From Lachnospiraceae bacterium (GTDB taxonomy: Bacteria > Bacillota > Clostridia > Lachnospirales > Lachnospiraceae), in NCBI GenBank assembly GCA_021153325.1, contig JAGKTQ010000024.1:1-39742 (forward strand): 39,742 bases of DNA. Direction: 5' to 3'. How positions within the stretch are numbered: the stretch's first letter is position 1; every line of letters begins with the position of its first letter. This document shows, piece after piece, positions 8,524-17,171 of the stretch. The notes beneath the pieces are model-generated. The model made no database searches, was not told the origin of the DNA, and was given only the letters and a program-made list of their open reading frames with translations. The translations under genes and the position numbers were made by a program.

Positions 8524-8559
8524 ATACCACTGGCTCACGAAAAGCTAGTGGTATTTTTT
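8524..8559 (+). terminator. Bidirectional terminator between carbamate kinase and the lspA-like gene
   Basis: A 12-bp stem with one G-T pair (8524-8535 with 8543-8554) and a 7-base loop is followed by TTTTT on the + strand and, read the other way, by TTTTTGTTAT. It lies across the convergent ends; the minus-strand gene stops at 8558. Confidence 0.9.
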
Positions 8560-9013
8560 AATAAACCGCGATCACAACAAGCATTGCACCTATCATGATA
8601 CAGAAGTCAGCAATATTGAATACAACAGTGGATAGTTTTTTAAAAGGACCCTTCGGGACGTGGATACTAAAATAATCTACCACATACTTCCTATGCATTC
8701 TGTCATAGGTATTGCTATACGCCCCTCCAAGTAAAAGTGCAAGACCGCTTTTTAAAAGGGTACTTCCCTTTTTCCCTAAAGTAAGAAGGAATAGTACAGT
8801 TAACATAACACACAACGCAATAGACACCGCTTTTACCAGCGTTTTATTCTTTTCCATAAAATTTAAAAATGCGCCTTTGTTATGATATTTTCTGATCCAT
8901 AAAAATCCACCACATTTTTCTTCTATTTTTCCCTCTGTCTTATTTTTTTCTATATAGCCTTTTATAAATAATTCCAAAAGAACGATACCAGCTACAATTC
9001 CTATGTAGATCAT
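8558..9013 (-). CDS. LspA-like signal peptidase II (divergent)
   Basis: A 151-residue protein with four predicted membrane segments. LspA cleaves the signal peptide of prolipoproteins. Both catalytic aspartates appear in their motifs: GGAYSNTYDRMHRKYVVDYF (Asp ~104, followed by Arg) and FNIADFCIMIGA (Asp ~136); HNKGAF (~44-49) stands for the NxGAAF motif. The first-helix signature (usually DQxTK) is degenerate, ELFIKGY here. It could be a second, specialised LspA beside a standard one elsewhere. The ATG at 9013 has AAAGG six bases upstream. It begins 50 bases after the subtilase stop and is probably in the same transcript. Confidence 0.78.
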   Translation of the reverse strand: MIYIGIVAGIVLLELFIKGYIEKNKTEGKIEEKCGGFLWIRKYHNKGAFLNFMEKNKTLVKAVSIALCVMLTVLFLLTLGKKGSTLLKSGLALLLGGAYSNTYDRMHRKYVVDYFSIHVPKGPFKKLSTVVFNIADFCIMIGAMLVVIAVY

Positions 9014-9063
9014 ACTTTTCCTTTCTTCTGTCAGACACCTGTCACAAATATTTTACTTACAGA

Positions 9064-10788
9064 TCAAATCCCTGCCAGCTCTTCAAAAGTTCCATTAATA
9101 TTCATTCTGCCGTATCCCCACTCTCTGTTAGGATACACAAGATACTGCTCTCTTTCTGCGCCACGAATAAAGTAGTTCTTCACTTCTTTGCCTTCTGCCA
9201 GACGCGCGTTTCCTTCCACTACCGCCCATTCCATGAACTGTGCCACTGCTCCCGCTGTCAAGGCAGCTCCCATACTGGAACCAGTTCGTGTCCCTCGAAT
9301 GGTAGAAACCTGAACTCCCGGTGCTGCTACATCCGGTTTGATAGCACTGTCTCTTGCATAGCCCCTTCCGGAATTTACATAAAAGCTAGTATTACTGCTG
9401 TCATAAGTAGAAGTCGTTAACACATTTCTAGATAATGATGGCTCTGTCAAAGTCGTATAAGGAGAAGAATTTAAGAAATAAGTATCACTTGTCAAAAAAT
9501 CTGTGATAGGAAGCCACATATGAAACACTGCATTATAAGGTCTTCCAACAATGGATACTCCAATATTCCAAACACCCGGCGTAGGACCATCGAACCGGAA
9601 TGTGATCAGTTCATCACCAGACCCCTGTTCTACCACAACACTATCAATCGTAATTTTCGTTTTTTCATATACAAACGAATAAGTAAGGCTCTGTCCTAAT
9701 CCCAGTTGGAATTTTGGAATTGCCTCTCCACCAGGCGAACGTACACTGGCTTCAAATAAAGTAGGAATACTTCCCCACATTTCCAAAATAAATCCTTTTT
9801 CGCCTTCTCCAACGCGGATTTCCACATTTTCATGCGGCGTTTCCTCCACATAAGTACTCTGCATCAATAGCTGACTGAAATGATGTGCTGCATTTCCTTC
9901 ATTTCCACCACATACAACGACTGCCTGCCCTCTCCTTGCAGAGGTGTGATTCAGATAATTGTCCAATGCGGAATTTCCCGCATGGTCACCCATATTCGTT
10001 CCTATGCCAAGGCACATGACTAACGGCTGCACCAATGGTATATTGAAGGATTGCACATATTTCAATCCCAGCATAATATCATTTTCCTGAAAGGCAGTAG
10101 CTCCATCTCGGATCAAATAGTAATCACGCAAATACTGCTTTGCTTCTTTTAATTTCACAACGACGATATCGCAATTCGGCGCCGCTCCTAAAAATTCCAA
10201 TCCGCCGCCAAGACTACTGCCTGCTGCTACACTTGCCATTGCTGTTCCATGTCCATTCTGATCTCTTGTCGGAAGTGGAGGGATCTCTCCCCTAAGAGCC
10301 CGGTTAATATCCTCTCTTTTAAATTCAATTCCATACGGAATGCCTTCGGGAGAACTCCACTGCGGGTAATCCCCAGTTCTTAGTGTCTGATCCCATATAG
10401 CAAGAATCCTTGTTGAACCATCTGGATTTTGAAAAACCGGTTCTGTATAATCAATCCCCGTATCGATGATTGCCATGACCGTTCCTCTGCCAGTAAGGCT
10501 GAGCGGAGGTCTCTGCACTCGCAAAATTCCTGTTTCTGTTAAATTGATACTGTCAAAGGATTCCTGCATCAAGCCATACAGCTTTGGAATAAATTGATAA
10601 ATATAATGGGTGATATTAATGGGAGGGAGTGCACGTCTTTCCGCATACCAGATGCGGTATTGTTCATCCACCTGTATAGAACAGGTATCCACTCCCTCCA
10701 TTGTCACGTAAGTCTCCGGCACAACATAATCTATGATCAAATCCAAATAGTCATTAGACTGTATTCGCTCTTCACAGCTTAAAGGCAC
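9064..10788 (-). CDS. Subtilisin-like serine protease, peptidase S8, clostridial Csp-like
   Basis: A 574-residue subtilase with the full catalytic triad: Asp 109 in AIIDTGIDYTEP, His 180 in QNGHGTAMASVAAG, Ser 505 in TGSSMGAALTAG; Asn 296 in CGGNEGN fits the oxyanion site. No signal peptide or membrane segment is seen, which fits the Csp group. An N-terminal prodomain-like part spans ~1-95, and a beta-rich insert of ~170 residues (~315-485) separates the oxyanion Asn from the Ser, as in CspB. Csp proteases cleave the spore cortex hydrolase SleC in Clostridium, but close relatives occur in gut Lachnospiraceae without proven targets. The start is GTG with GGAG seven bases upstream. It lies 54 bases after the ClpX-like gene and ahead of the lspA-like gene. 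Confidence 0.87.
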   Translation of the reverse strand: MPLSCEERIQSNDYLDLIIDYVVPETYVTMEGVDTCSIQVDEQYRIWYAERRALPPINITHYIYQFIPKLYGLMQESFDSINLTETGILRVQRPPLSLTGRGTVMAIIDTGIDYTEPVFQNPDGSTRILAIWDQTLRTGDYPQWSSPEGIPYGIEFKREDINRALRGEIPPLPTRDQNGHGTAMASVAAGSSLGGGLEFLGAAPNCDIVVVKLKEAKQYLRDYYLIRDGATAFQENDIMLGLKYVQSFNIPLVQPLVMCLGIGTNMGDHAGNSALDNYLNHTSARRGQAVVVCGGNEGNAAHHFSQLLMQSTYVEETPHENVEIRVGEGEKGFILEMWGSIPTLFEASVRSPGGEAIPKFQLGLGQSLTYSFVYEKTKITIDSVVVEQGSGDELITFRFDGPTPGVWNIGVSIVGRPYNAVFHMWLPITDFLTSDTYFLNSSPYTTLTEPSLSRNVLTTSTYDSSNTSFYVNSGRGYARDSAIKPDVAAPGVQVSTIRGTRTGSSMGAALTAGAVAQFMEWAVVEGNARLAEGKEVKNYFIRGAEREQYLVYPNREWGYGRMNINGTFEELAGI

Positions 10789-10842
10789 TTTTTTTCTCCA
10801 TAAAAGCTCTTTGCTCTATACTATGTTGCATGCCTCGCCTTG

Positions 10843-12414
10843 TTACACTTGCTCTACCGTTTCCTCTATGCAATTTTCTTCCTGTTTGTAGCTCTCAAGA
10901 GATGCCGCCTGGTTGTTTCTGATATCGATAATCGGTCCACCCGTTCCTTCGATATATTCTCTTGTGATCGTTACTCTGCCAATGTTATCATCCTTTGGAA
11001 TCTCATACATGATATCCAACATAAATTCTTCAATGATCGCACGCAGTGCTCTCGCTCCAGTATCTTTTTTCATTGCTTTTTCTGCGATAGCTTCCAATGC
11101 ACCATCATCAAATTCTAACTTCACTTCATCCAATTCCAGTAACTTTTGATATTGTTTCAAAATAGCATTTTTCGGCTCTTTTAAAATCTTTACCATCATT
11201 TCCTGAGAAAGACCTTCCAAAGTGAAAATGATCGGAAGACGTCCAATAAATTCCGGTATCATACCAAATTTCTTTATATCTTCTACTGTAACCTTGCTTA
11301 AAATATTCTTTTCTTTATCAAATTTATCTTTCAAGTCTGCCGTAAAACCAATGGATGTCTGCTTGCTTAATCGCTGTTTAATAATATCTTCCAGCTCTGG
11401 GAAAGCACCACCGCAAATAAACAAAATGTTTTTTGTATTAACAGTCGTGAGCGGAACCATTGCATTTTTGCTGTTTGCTCCTACAGGAACTTCAATCTCA
11501 GCACCTTCCAAAAGTTTTAACATTCCCTGCTGTACGGATTCTCCGCTGACATCTCTGGAATTTGTATTCTTTTTCTTTGCAATCTTATCAATTTCATCGA
11601 TAAAAATAATGCCGCGTTCTGCACGTTCCACATCATTGTCTGCTGCCGCTAACAGTTTAGAAACCACGCTTTCAATATCATCACCGATATAGCCTGCCTC
11701 CGTCAAGGTGGTCGCATCGGTAATTGCAAGCGGCACATTCAGTAATTTGGCAAGTGTCTTTACAAGATACGTTTTACCGCAGCCTGTTGGTCCGATCATA
11801 AGCATGTTAGACTTCTCAATTTCAATTTCATCCATCGTACCTGTGGCTACTCTCTTGTAATGATTATATACCGCAACAGAAATTACTTTCTTGGCATGCT
11901 CCTGTCCTACAATATATTCATCCAGCTGAGCTTTGATCTTGTGCGGTGCAGGAATATTTTTAATATCAATTGCCGGCTTGCTGGAACTCTTTTTCTTCTT
12001 TTTTAAGCGCTGTCTGTTCGGCACACTGCCATCACCTTGAATGTCAGAAAGGTTCACAAAACTAATGTTTGGAAATCCTCCCATATATGGCTGTTTATAG
12101 CGGTTTTTCTTCTTCTCGTCTTCCTCATCATCCGAGTCGTCTTCTGTATCTACCGTTTCCGGCATTTTTGTCTTACCGTTATCACTCATGTTTGTCATAC
12201 GCATCCATTCCTGTACCATTGCAGGGTCATTCAGCATTCCATTGTTGTCCAACTGACTTACGGTATCCATTGTTTTGTGCATACAATCGTTGCACACACA
12301 TATATTTTGTGGAAGATGAAACATTTTTCCGGCTTTGCTCTCCGGTCTTCTGCATATAAAGCAGACATCTTCATATTCATTTTCTTCAAATTCTTTATTC
12401 TCTATATCTGACAT
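10843..12414 (-). CDS. ClpX-like AAA+ unfoldase with a long acidic/basic linker (paralogue form)
   Basis: A 523-residue ClpX homologue. Zinc-binding N-domain: CxxC at 18/21 and a second pair at 41/44 with an extra Cys at 39. A ~100-residue linker follows (~49-150), with an acidic run (~89-100), then a Lys-rich run (~138-142). The AAA+ core begins at IPAPHKIKAQLDEYIVGQ: Walker A GPTGCGKT, pore loop AGYIGDD, Walker B IIFIDEIDK, and SIGFTADL carrying the IGF tripeptide that docks on ClpP. Standard ClpX is ~420 residues with a short linker, so this is probably a second, specialised unfoldase. The start is taken at the ATG at 12414, with AGGAG four bases upstream; an in-frame ATG 17 codons earlier overlaps the -10 box and so lies outside the transcript. 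Confidence 0.87.
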   Translation of the reverse strand: MSDIENKEFEENEYEDVCFICRRPESKAGKMFHLPQNICVCNDCMHKTMDTVSQLDNNGMLNDPAMVQEWMRMTNMSDNGKTKMPETVDTEDDSDDEEDEKKKNRYKQPYMGGFPNISFVNLSDIQGDGSVPNRQRLKKKKKSSSKPAIDIKNIPAPHKIKAQLDEYIVGQEHAKKVISVAVYNHYKRVATGTMDEIEIEKSNMLMIGPTGCGKTYLVKTLAKLLNVPLAITDATTLTEAGYIGDDIESVVSKLLAAADNDVERAERGIIFIDEIDKIAKKKNTNSRDVSGESVQQGMLKLLEGAEIEVPVGANSKNAMVPLTTVNTKNILFICGGAFPELEDIIKQRLSKQTSIGFTADLKDKFDKEKNILSKVTVEDIKKFGMIPEFIGRLPIIFTLEGLSQEMMVKILKEPKNAILKQYQKLLELDEVKLEFDDGALEAIAEKAMKKDTGARALRAIIEEFMLDIMYEIPKDDNIGRVTITREYIEGTGGPIIDIRNNQAASLESYKQEENCIEETVEQV

Positions 12415-12463
12415 AACTCTCCTCATTTCCGCCGCTCGTTCAGACGGCTCGTTCCCTGTTCCC

Positions 12464-12493
12464 ATTATAATGCATAGTGTATTAGGTGTACAA
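12464..12493 (-). promoter_or_regulatory. Sigma-A promoter for the clpX-like unit
   Basis: On the minus strand, TTGTAC (12488-12493) and a perfect TATAAT (12464-12469) are 18 bases apart. The expected transcript start, about 40 bases before the ATG at 12414, rules out the longer reading frame. Confidence 0.7.
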
Positions 12494-12514
12494 GTTAAGT
12501 TTTTTTAAACTATT

Positions 12515-12565
12515 TATAAAAAAAGACATTTACCTCCTTTGGCATATCGAAGATAAATGTCTTGC
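12515..12565 (-). terminator. Terminator after the htrA gene
   Basis: A 10-bp stem (12523-12532 with 12554-12563; arm AAGACATTTA) with a 21-base loop that can itself pair weakly is followed on the minus strand by a run of T. It separates the htrA and clpX-like units. Confidence 0.75.
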
Positions 12566-12595
12566 TCTTTGTTGTACTTTGGATAAAATCCTGTC

Positions 12596-14041
12596 CTATT
12601 CTATCTTGATTCCTAATGTTACGGTAACGGTTTTTTCTTCATAATCAGAAGCGCCTCTCTGCATGATGGTCACTTCTACCTTATCGCCTACCGCATAGTA
12701 CTGTAATCCGTCCATCAGATCATCCATATTAGAAATGCTGACTCCGTCCAGTTTCGTAATAATAGTTCCCTTTGTAATACCAGCCGCTTCCGCACCGGTT
12801 CCTCTATATACCTGTGTTACATAAACGCCTTCCGGCATGTCATAAATGGCTGCTACATCCGAAGTAACTGTTACACCGGTAATACCAAGGTAACCCATAT
12901 TTTCTTTATCCACCTTTGTTTTCGTCTCACGGTTCATGAGTTCTTCAATAATGGATTTTGCATCTGAGATTGGAATAGCATATCCCATACCTTCAATTGA
13001 GCTTCCGCCAATCTTGTTGGAATTAATGCCAATCACTTCTCCTTTCATATTAAGCAGAGCGCCACCAGAATTTCCTGGATTAATAGCTGCATTTGTCTGG
13101 ATAAACGTTCCTGTACTTGTATCGGAAACAGCAATTTCTCTATCTAATGCGCTGACAACACCTGTCGTAACAGACTGTCCATAGCCGAGTGCATTACCAA
13201 TTGCAATGACAGCTTCTCCTAACTGCAAACTATCCGAATCACCTAACTGCGCCACCGCAATACTGTTTTTTGTTTCTTCTGTCAGATCTTCTAACGGCAC
13301 AGCAATTACCGCAAGATCCATACTGGAATCGGTACCTTTTACCTGTGCGGTAGCTGCAGCATCATCCACAAAGGATACTGCCAGATTTTCCGCATCCTCA
13401 ATAACATGATAATTGGTCACGATCAACAATTCCTTATCATTCTGTCCTATGATAATACCAGACCCGCTCGCACTTCCTTCCTGACTATAATTCTGGCCAA
13501 AATAGGAAATATTTTCTGTATAAGTATTTACAATAGAGACCATGGCTGGCATCACTTTATCTACTACTTGTGTAACATCTGTTACCGTAGATGTTACGGT
13601 TTCAGGTTCACTGGCTACTACTGTTTTTACTTCCTCTACAGCCTCTTCCGTTGCCGCTGCCGTTTCTTCTACTTCTGCAACGACTGCTGTCTGTATAGCC
13701 GCTTCATCCCTTCCAAGCAACTTATCTACCGCGTAAAAACTTAATCCCGCGCAAATTCCAAAACAAAGTCCTAATCCAGCTGACACAAGTACCTTCTTGA
13801 AGCCGCCTTTTTTCTTCTTCGTATTCTGATTTTGCGGTCTACTATAATTTTGCGTATTCCATGTATGATTCACAGCTCCTGCACCATTCTGTGTACCTTG
13901 ATTTTGTGTACCTTGATTATAAGAATAACGATAAACGCCACTATTTCCGGAATACACGCCTCCCGTAGCATTTCCTGCACGATTATTACCGCCGCCATTT
14001 TGATTGTTCAGATTGTTTTGATTCCTATAATTATCATTCAT
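12596..14041 (-). CDS. htrA: HtrA/DegP-type serine protease with one PDZ domain
   Basis: A 481-residue membrane-anchored quality-control protease. The cytoplasmic N-terminus (~1-75) is disordered and rich in Asn, Gln and Gly with NQGTQNQGTQN repeats; a Lys cluster precedes one membrane segment (~83-105). The trypsin-like domain has His 212 (VTNYHVIEDAE), Asp 242 (SSMDLAVIAVP) and Ser 325 (NPGNSGGALL). A single PDZ domain fills ~380-475. The layout matches HtrA/YkdA of Gram-positive bacteria, which degrade misfolded exported proteins. GAGG lies nine bases before the ATG. Own transcript: terminators stand on both sides. In Bacillus such genes answer to CssRS; I saw no clear operator here. Confidence 0.93.
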   Translation of the reverse strand: MNDNYRNQNNLNNQNGGGNNRAGNATGGVYSGNSGVYRYSYNQGTQNQGTQNGAGAVNHTWNTQNYSRPQNQNTKKKKGGFKKVLVSAGLGLCFGICAGLSFYAVDKLLGRDEAAIQTAVVAEVEETAAATEEAVEEVKTVVASEPETVTSTVTDVTQVVDKVMPAMVSIVNTYTENISYFGQNYSQEGSASGSGIIIGQNDKELLIVTNYHVIEDAENLAVSFVDDAAATAQVKGTDSSMDLAVIAVPLEDLTEETKNSIAVAQLGDSDSLQLGEAVIAIGNALGYGQSVTTGVVSALDREIAVSDTSTGTFIQTNAAINPGNSGGALLNMKGEVIGINSNKIGGSSIEGMGYAIPISDAKSIIEELMNRETKTKVDKENMGYLGITGVTVTSDVAAIYDMPEGVYVTQVYRGTGAEAAGITKGTIITKLDGVSISNMDDLMDGLQYYAVGDKVEVTIMQRGASDYEEKTVTVTLGIKIE

Positions 14042-14164
14042 TCAAACTTACCTCTTTTCTATCTTGAACAAGTCAATTCCACCAATAACTGCTATTTTTC
14101 TTTTGTTTATGTGCTAAGTATATCTGTCATTTGTGTTCTTTTTGTGACAAAATAGTGAAGGATT

Positions 14165-14217
14165 GCTTAAAAAATCCTGCATTGTTCCAGACATATATCA
14201 AGAAACAATGCAGGATT
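14165..14217 (-). terminator. Terminator after glmS
   Basis: A perfect 14-bp stem (14173-14186 with 14204-14217; arm AATCCTGCATTGTT) and a 17-base loop are followed on the minus strand by TTTTAAGC, the last A/T pairs of the stem extending the T run. Confidence 0.9.
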
Positions 14218-14241
14218 GATCCATTTTATTTCAGTCAAATT

Positions 14242-16068
14242 TTACTCTACTGTTACGGATTTTGCTAAATTTCTTGGCTTATCTACATCACAGCCTTTAC
14301 CTACAGCTACATAATAACCAAAAAGCTGTAACGGAATGATTGCTAAAGAATTGGCAAAATATGGATTGGTTTCCGGTATATAAACAACGTAATCCGCCGC
14401 TTTTTCAATTTCTTTATTTCCTTCACAAGTAACGGCAAGTACAAACGCACCTCTTGCTTTTACTTCTACCATATTGCTGATCGTCTTCTGGAACAGTGCG
14501 GGCTGTGTAGAAACTGCTGCTACCAAAGTTCCTTCCTCGATCAAAGAAATAGTTCCATGCTTCAATTCTCCTGCTGCATAAGCCTCAGAATGAATGTAGG
14601 AAATCTCCTTTAATTTCAAGGAGCCTTCCATGGAAATGGCATAATCGATACCTCTTCCAATAAAGAATACGTCTTTTGCACCAATATAACGATTGGCAAA
14701 ACGCTGGATTCTCTCTTTATTATTTAAGAGCAGTTCGATCTGATCCGGAAGACGTTTTAAATCTCCCAACATCTTTTCAAATTCTGCATCGTCAAGTTTG
14801 CCTTTTACTTTTGCAAATTTCATAGCAAGTAAATACAATGCAACAAGCTGTGCACTGTATGCTTTTGTTGTTGCAACTGCGATTTCCGGTCCTGCCCATG
14901 TGTACATGACATTATCCGCTTCTCGTGCAATAGAACTTCCTACTACGTTTACAATACCAAGTACTTTAAATCCTCTGGCTTTGGATTCTCTAAGTGCTGC
15001 AAGTGTATCTGCTGTTTCACCAGACTGGCTGATAACGACAACAAGCGCACCCTCCTCCAAAATCGGATTACGATAACGGAATTCAGACGCTACATCCACT
15101 TCGACTGGAATACGCGCCAGACCTTCAATGACATATTTTGCAGTAACACCAGTATGATAAGCAGAACCACATGCCACAATATGAATCTTCTTAACAGCAC
15201 GTATTTCCTCATCTGACATATTCAGTTCTTCGATCACAATATCATTCTCTTTAATTCTTGGAGAGATAGTGTCATTTACTGTTTTTGGCTGTTCATACAT
15301 TTCTTTTAACATGAAATGCTCATAACCGCCTTTTTCTGCTGCATTTGCATCCCAATCAATAGTCACTGGTGTCTTCTGAATTTCTTCTTCATCGACTGTA
15401 TAGAAATGCATATGGTCTTCTCTAAGACGTACGATTTCCTGATTATCCACATAAGTTACTGTACGTGTATATTTTAATACCGCTGGAACGTCAGAAGCAA
15501 TAAAGCAGCCATCTTCATTCTGTCCTACGATTAACGGACTATCTTTTCTTACTGCAAAGATCTCATCCGGATGCTCTGCAAACATGATTCCAAGTGCATA
15601 GGAACCTTCTACTCGATGGAGCACCTTTGTGATTGCCTCTAACGGATTTCCTTTGTAGTAATAATCTAATAAATGAGCAAGAACTTCTGTATCTGTCTCT
15701 GAACGAAATTCATAGCCTTTATCCATCATTTTCTTCTTTAATGGAAGATAGTTTTCAATAATACCATTGTGTACAACTGCAATGGTCTCATCCTTATTAA
15801 AATGAGGATGGGAGTTTTCATCACTTGGTGCACCATGAGTCGCCCATCTTGTATGCCCAATTCCAAGAGTTCCCGGCATAGTTTCGCCACCATGTGTCAG
15901 ATTCTCCAACACATTCAATCTGCCAACAGCCTTTTTAATTGTAATTTTCTTGCCATCAAATACTGCCATTCCGGCTGAATCATATCCCCTGTATTCCAGC
16001 TTGGCAAGTCCATCCAAAATAATCGGCGCTGCCTGTTTTTTACCTATATATCCAACGATTCCGCACAT
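14242..16068 (-). CDS. glmS: Glutamine-fructose-6-phosphate aminotransferase (isomerizing)
   Basis: A 608-residue enzyme, normal length, making glucosamine-6-phosphate from fructose-6-phosphate and glutamine, the first committed step to UDP-GlcNAc for peptidoglycan and wall sugars. The N-terminal nucleophile Cys follows Met1 in MCGIVGYIGKKQ; the glutaminase signature GIGHTRWATHG follows; two SIS domains carry ACGSAYHTG and SQSGETADTLAALRE; the C-terminus DKPRNLAKSVTVE is invariant in the family. The start has GGAGG six bases upstream. Only 21 bases separate it from the glycosyltransferase gene upstream, leaving no room for a glmS ribozyme in the leader, so expression must depend on that gene's transcript or a promoter within it. 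Confidence 0.97.
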   Translation of the reverse strand: MCGIVGYIGKKQAAPIILDGLAKLEYRGYDSAGMAVFDGKKITIKKAVGRLNVLENLTHGGETMPGTLGIGHTRWATHGAPSDENSHPHFNKDETIAVVHNGIIENYLPLKKKMMDKGYEFRSETDTEVLAHLLDYYYKGNPLEAITKVLHRVEGSYALGIMFAEHPDEIFAVRKDSPLIVGQNEDGCFIASDVPAVLKYTRTVTYVDNQEIVRLREDHMHFYTVDEEEIQKTPVTIDWDANAAEKGGYEHFMLKEMYEQPKTVNDTISPRIKENDIVIEELNMSDEEIRAVKKIHIVACGSAYHTGVTAKYVIEGLARIPVEVDVASEFRYRNPILEEGALVVVISQSGETADTLAALRESKARGFKVLGIVNVVGSSIAREADNVMYTWAGPEIAVATTKAYSAQLVALYLLAMKFAKVKGKLDDAEFEKMLGDLKRLPDQIELLLNNKERIQRFANRYIGAKDVFFIGRGIDYAISMEGSLKLKEISYIHSEAYAAGELKHGTISLIEEGTLVAAVSTQPALFQKTISNMVEVKARGAFVLAVTCEGNKEIEKAADYVVYIPETNPYFANSLAIIPLQLFGYYVAVGKGCDVDKPRNLAKSVTVE

Positions 16069-16089
16069 ACAAATCCTCCATTCTAAGGT

Positions 16090-17106
16090 TTACTTTCCGC
16101 TTCGCATCTTATATTCTTCTTCGGTCTTTCCATATCCTTTTGTAGCATCGATACGTGTACTTTCTTTTATACGAGAGTCATTATCCCAAAATGTCTTATT
16201 ACTTGTCAAGCTCTGCACTAGTTTTTTTGGAAGTTTTTTATAGTTTTTGCCTAAAAGATATCCCAAATATTTGCATCCGCTCTGCATGACCAGCTTGCCT
16301 AAGTATTTTGAATTTTTGGTCTCTCTTAAATATTTTGCAGTCTGTTTCACCAGCTTTGCGCCCTCCTGCCCGGAAGAAATACCCGTAAAGATTTCAGGAT
16401 GGTCTGCCTGTGATACTCCCAGATCAAAATTTCTCTTAAGCTGTTCTTTGTTTGTATAATTATGAGAATGGATGACCTGTGCCTGTGCTTTATAAGCAAT
16501 CTTGTGTCCTGCTCTGATCGCTTCTGCTGCAAAGATCATATCCTCATTAAAAATGGTATGCCGAACAAAGCCGCCAAGTTCTTCATAAGCACTTTTTCTA
16601 TACATAGCACAAACATTAGAGCAAAAATAAGTTTTAATTCCAAGCGCTTCTATGTCTTTTTCTGATTTCACACGGCTTTGCTCTGGATAATTAAATTGTC
16701 TCGTATAGCTTTCGATCACACCGCAGTCCTTTGCCGGGAGCTGTCTTGCATAAGCAACCGCCACCGCTTTATCCTTAAACGCAGACAACAGTTCTTCGAT
16801 TACTTTTTCATCTGCCGGAACGGCATCTTGTGTCATAAAAAGAACAAATTGCGCCTCTGCCTTCTTCATGCCCAGATGTCTTGTACGTCCATGGTCATAT
16901 TCCCTTTTGGAAATATGGTATACTTCTACATTTTTATGTTCTTCCTGAAAATGCGTTCCGTAAATTAACCGGTCATAGTATTTTTGTTCTGTATTCATAA
17001 CAATAATACGTTCCGGCTTTATACTTTGCTTTTCCAACCTGTCAATCAGCATTAAAAATTTCTCGTCCGGCTTATATGTCGGAATCACTACATTTACTTT
17101 ATCCAT
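16090..17106 (-). CDS. Glycosyltransferase family 2, rhamnosyltransferase-like
   Basis: A 338-residue cytoplasmic GT-A enzyme. Motifs: VNVVIPTYKPDEKFLMLIDR at the start, REYDHGRTRHLGMKKAEAQ (~68-86), and the metal-binding stretch FMTQDAVPAD (~90-99), plus FVRHTIFNEDMIFAAEAIRAG near the acceptor side. The DHGxTR...A and TQDAxP signatures are typical of RfbF-like rhamnosyltransferases that use dTDP-L-rhamnose, which fits the rml genes in this locus. The donor is inferred, not shown. It is followed at once by glmS and separated from the LCP gene upstream by a hairpin at 17128-17151. Confidence 0.85.
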   Translation of the reverse strand: MDKVNVVIPTYKPDEKFLMLIDRLEKQSIKPERIIVMNTEQKYYDRLIYGTHFQEEHKNVEVYHISKREYDHGRTRHLGMKKAEAQFVLFMTQDAVPADEKVIEELLSAFKDKAVAVAYARQLPAKDCGVIESYTRQFNYPEQSRVKSEKDIEALGIKTYFCSNVCAMYRKSAYEELGGFVRHTIFNEDMIFAAEAIRAGHKIAYKAQAQVIHSHNYTNKEQLKRNFDLGVSQADHPEIFTGISSGQEGAKLVKQTAKYLRETKNSKYLGKLVMQSGCKYLGYLLGKNYKKLPKKLVQSLTSNKTFWDNDSRIKESTRIDATKGYGKTEEEYKMRSGK

Positions 17107-17121
17107 TTTTATCCCCTGGCT

Positions 17122-17151
17122 AAGAGAAAGGGACCTTTCTGCAGGCCCCTT
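17122..17151 (-). terminator. Probable terminator after the LCP gene
   Basis: An 8-9 bp stem with one G-T pair (17128-17136 with 17143-17151) is followed on the minus strand by TTTCTCTT. The T run is interrupted, so it may only reduce read-through into the glycosyltransferase-glmS pair; no clear promoter follows it. Confidence 0.55.
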
Positions 17152-17171
17152 CGTCTTTTTCTTTATGCACT

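Noticed and set aside
9014..9063. Palindrome GACAGGTGTC in the gap between subtilase and lspA-like gene as an operator
   Set aside because: It is 10 bases long inside an operon gap with no promoter; chance occurrence is likely.
10772..10801. Nine-codon reading frame (MEKKSAFKL) overlapping the subtilase start
   Set aside because: The GGAG inside it serves the GTG start of the subtilase; the short frame has no ribosome site of its own and shows no sign of being translated.
12414..12465. Longer start for the ClpX-like protein (MGTGNEPSE...)
   Set aside because: Its ATG overlaps the TATAAT box, so it would lie upstream of the transcript start, and it has no ribosome site.
16069..16089. glmS ribozyme in the glmS leader
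   Set aside because: The gap is only 21 bases and holds just the ribosome site; the ribozyme core alone needs far more.
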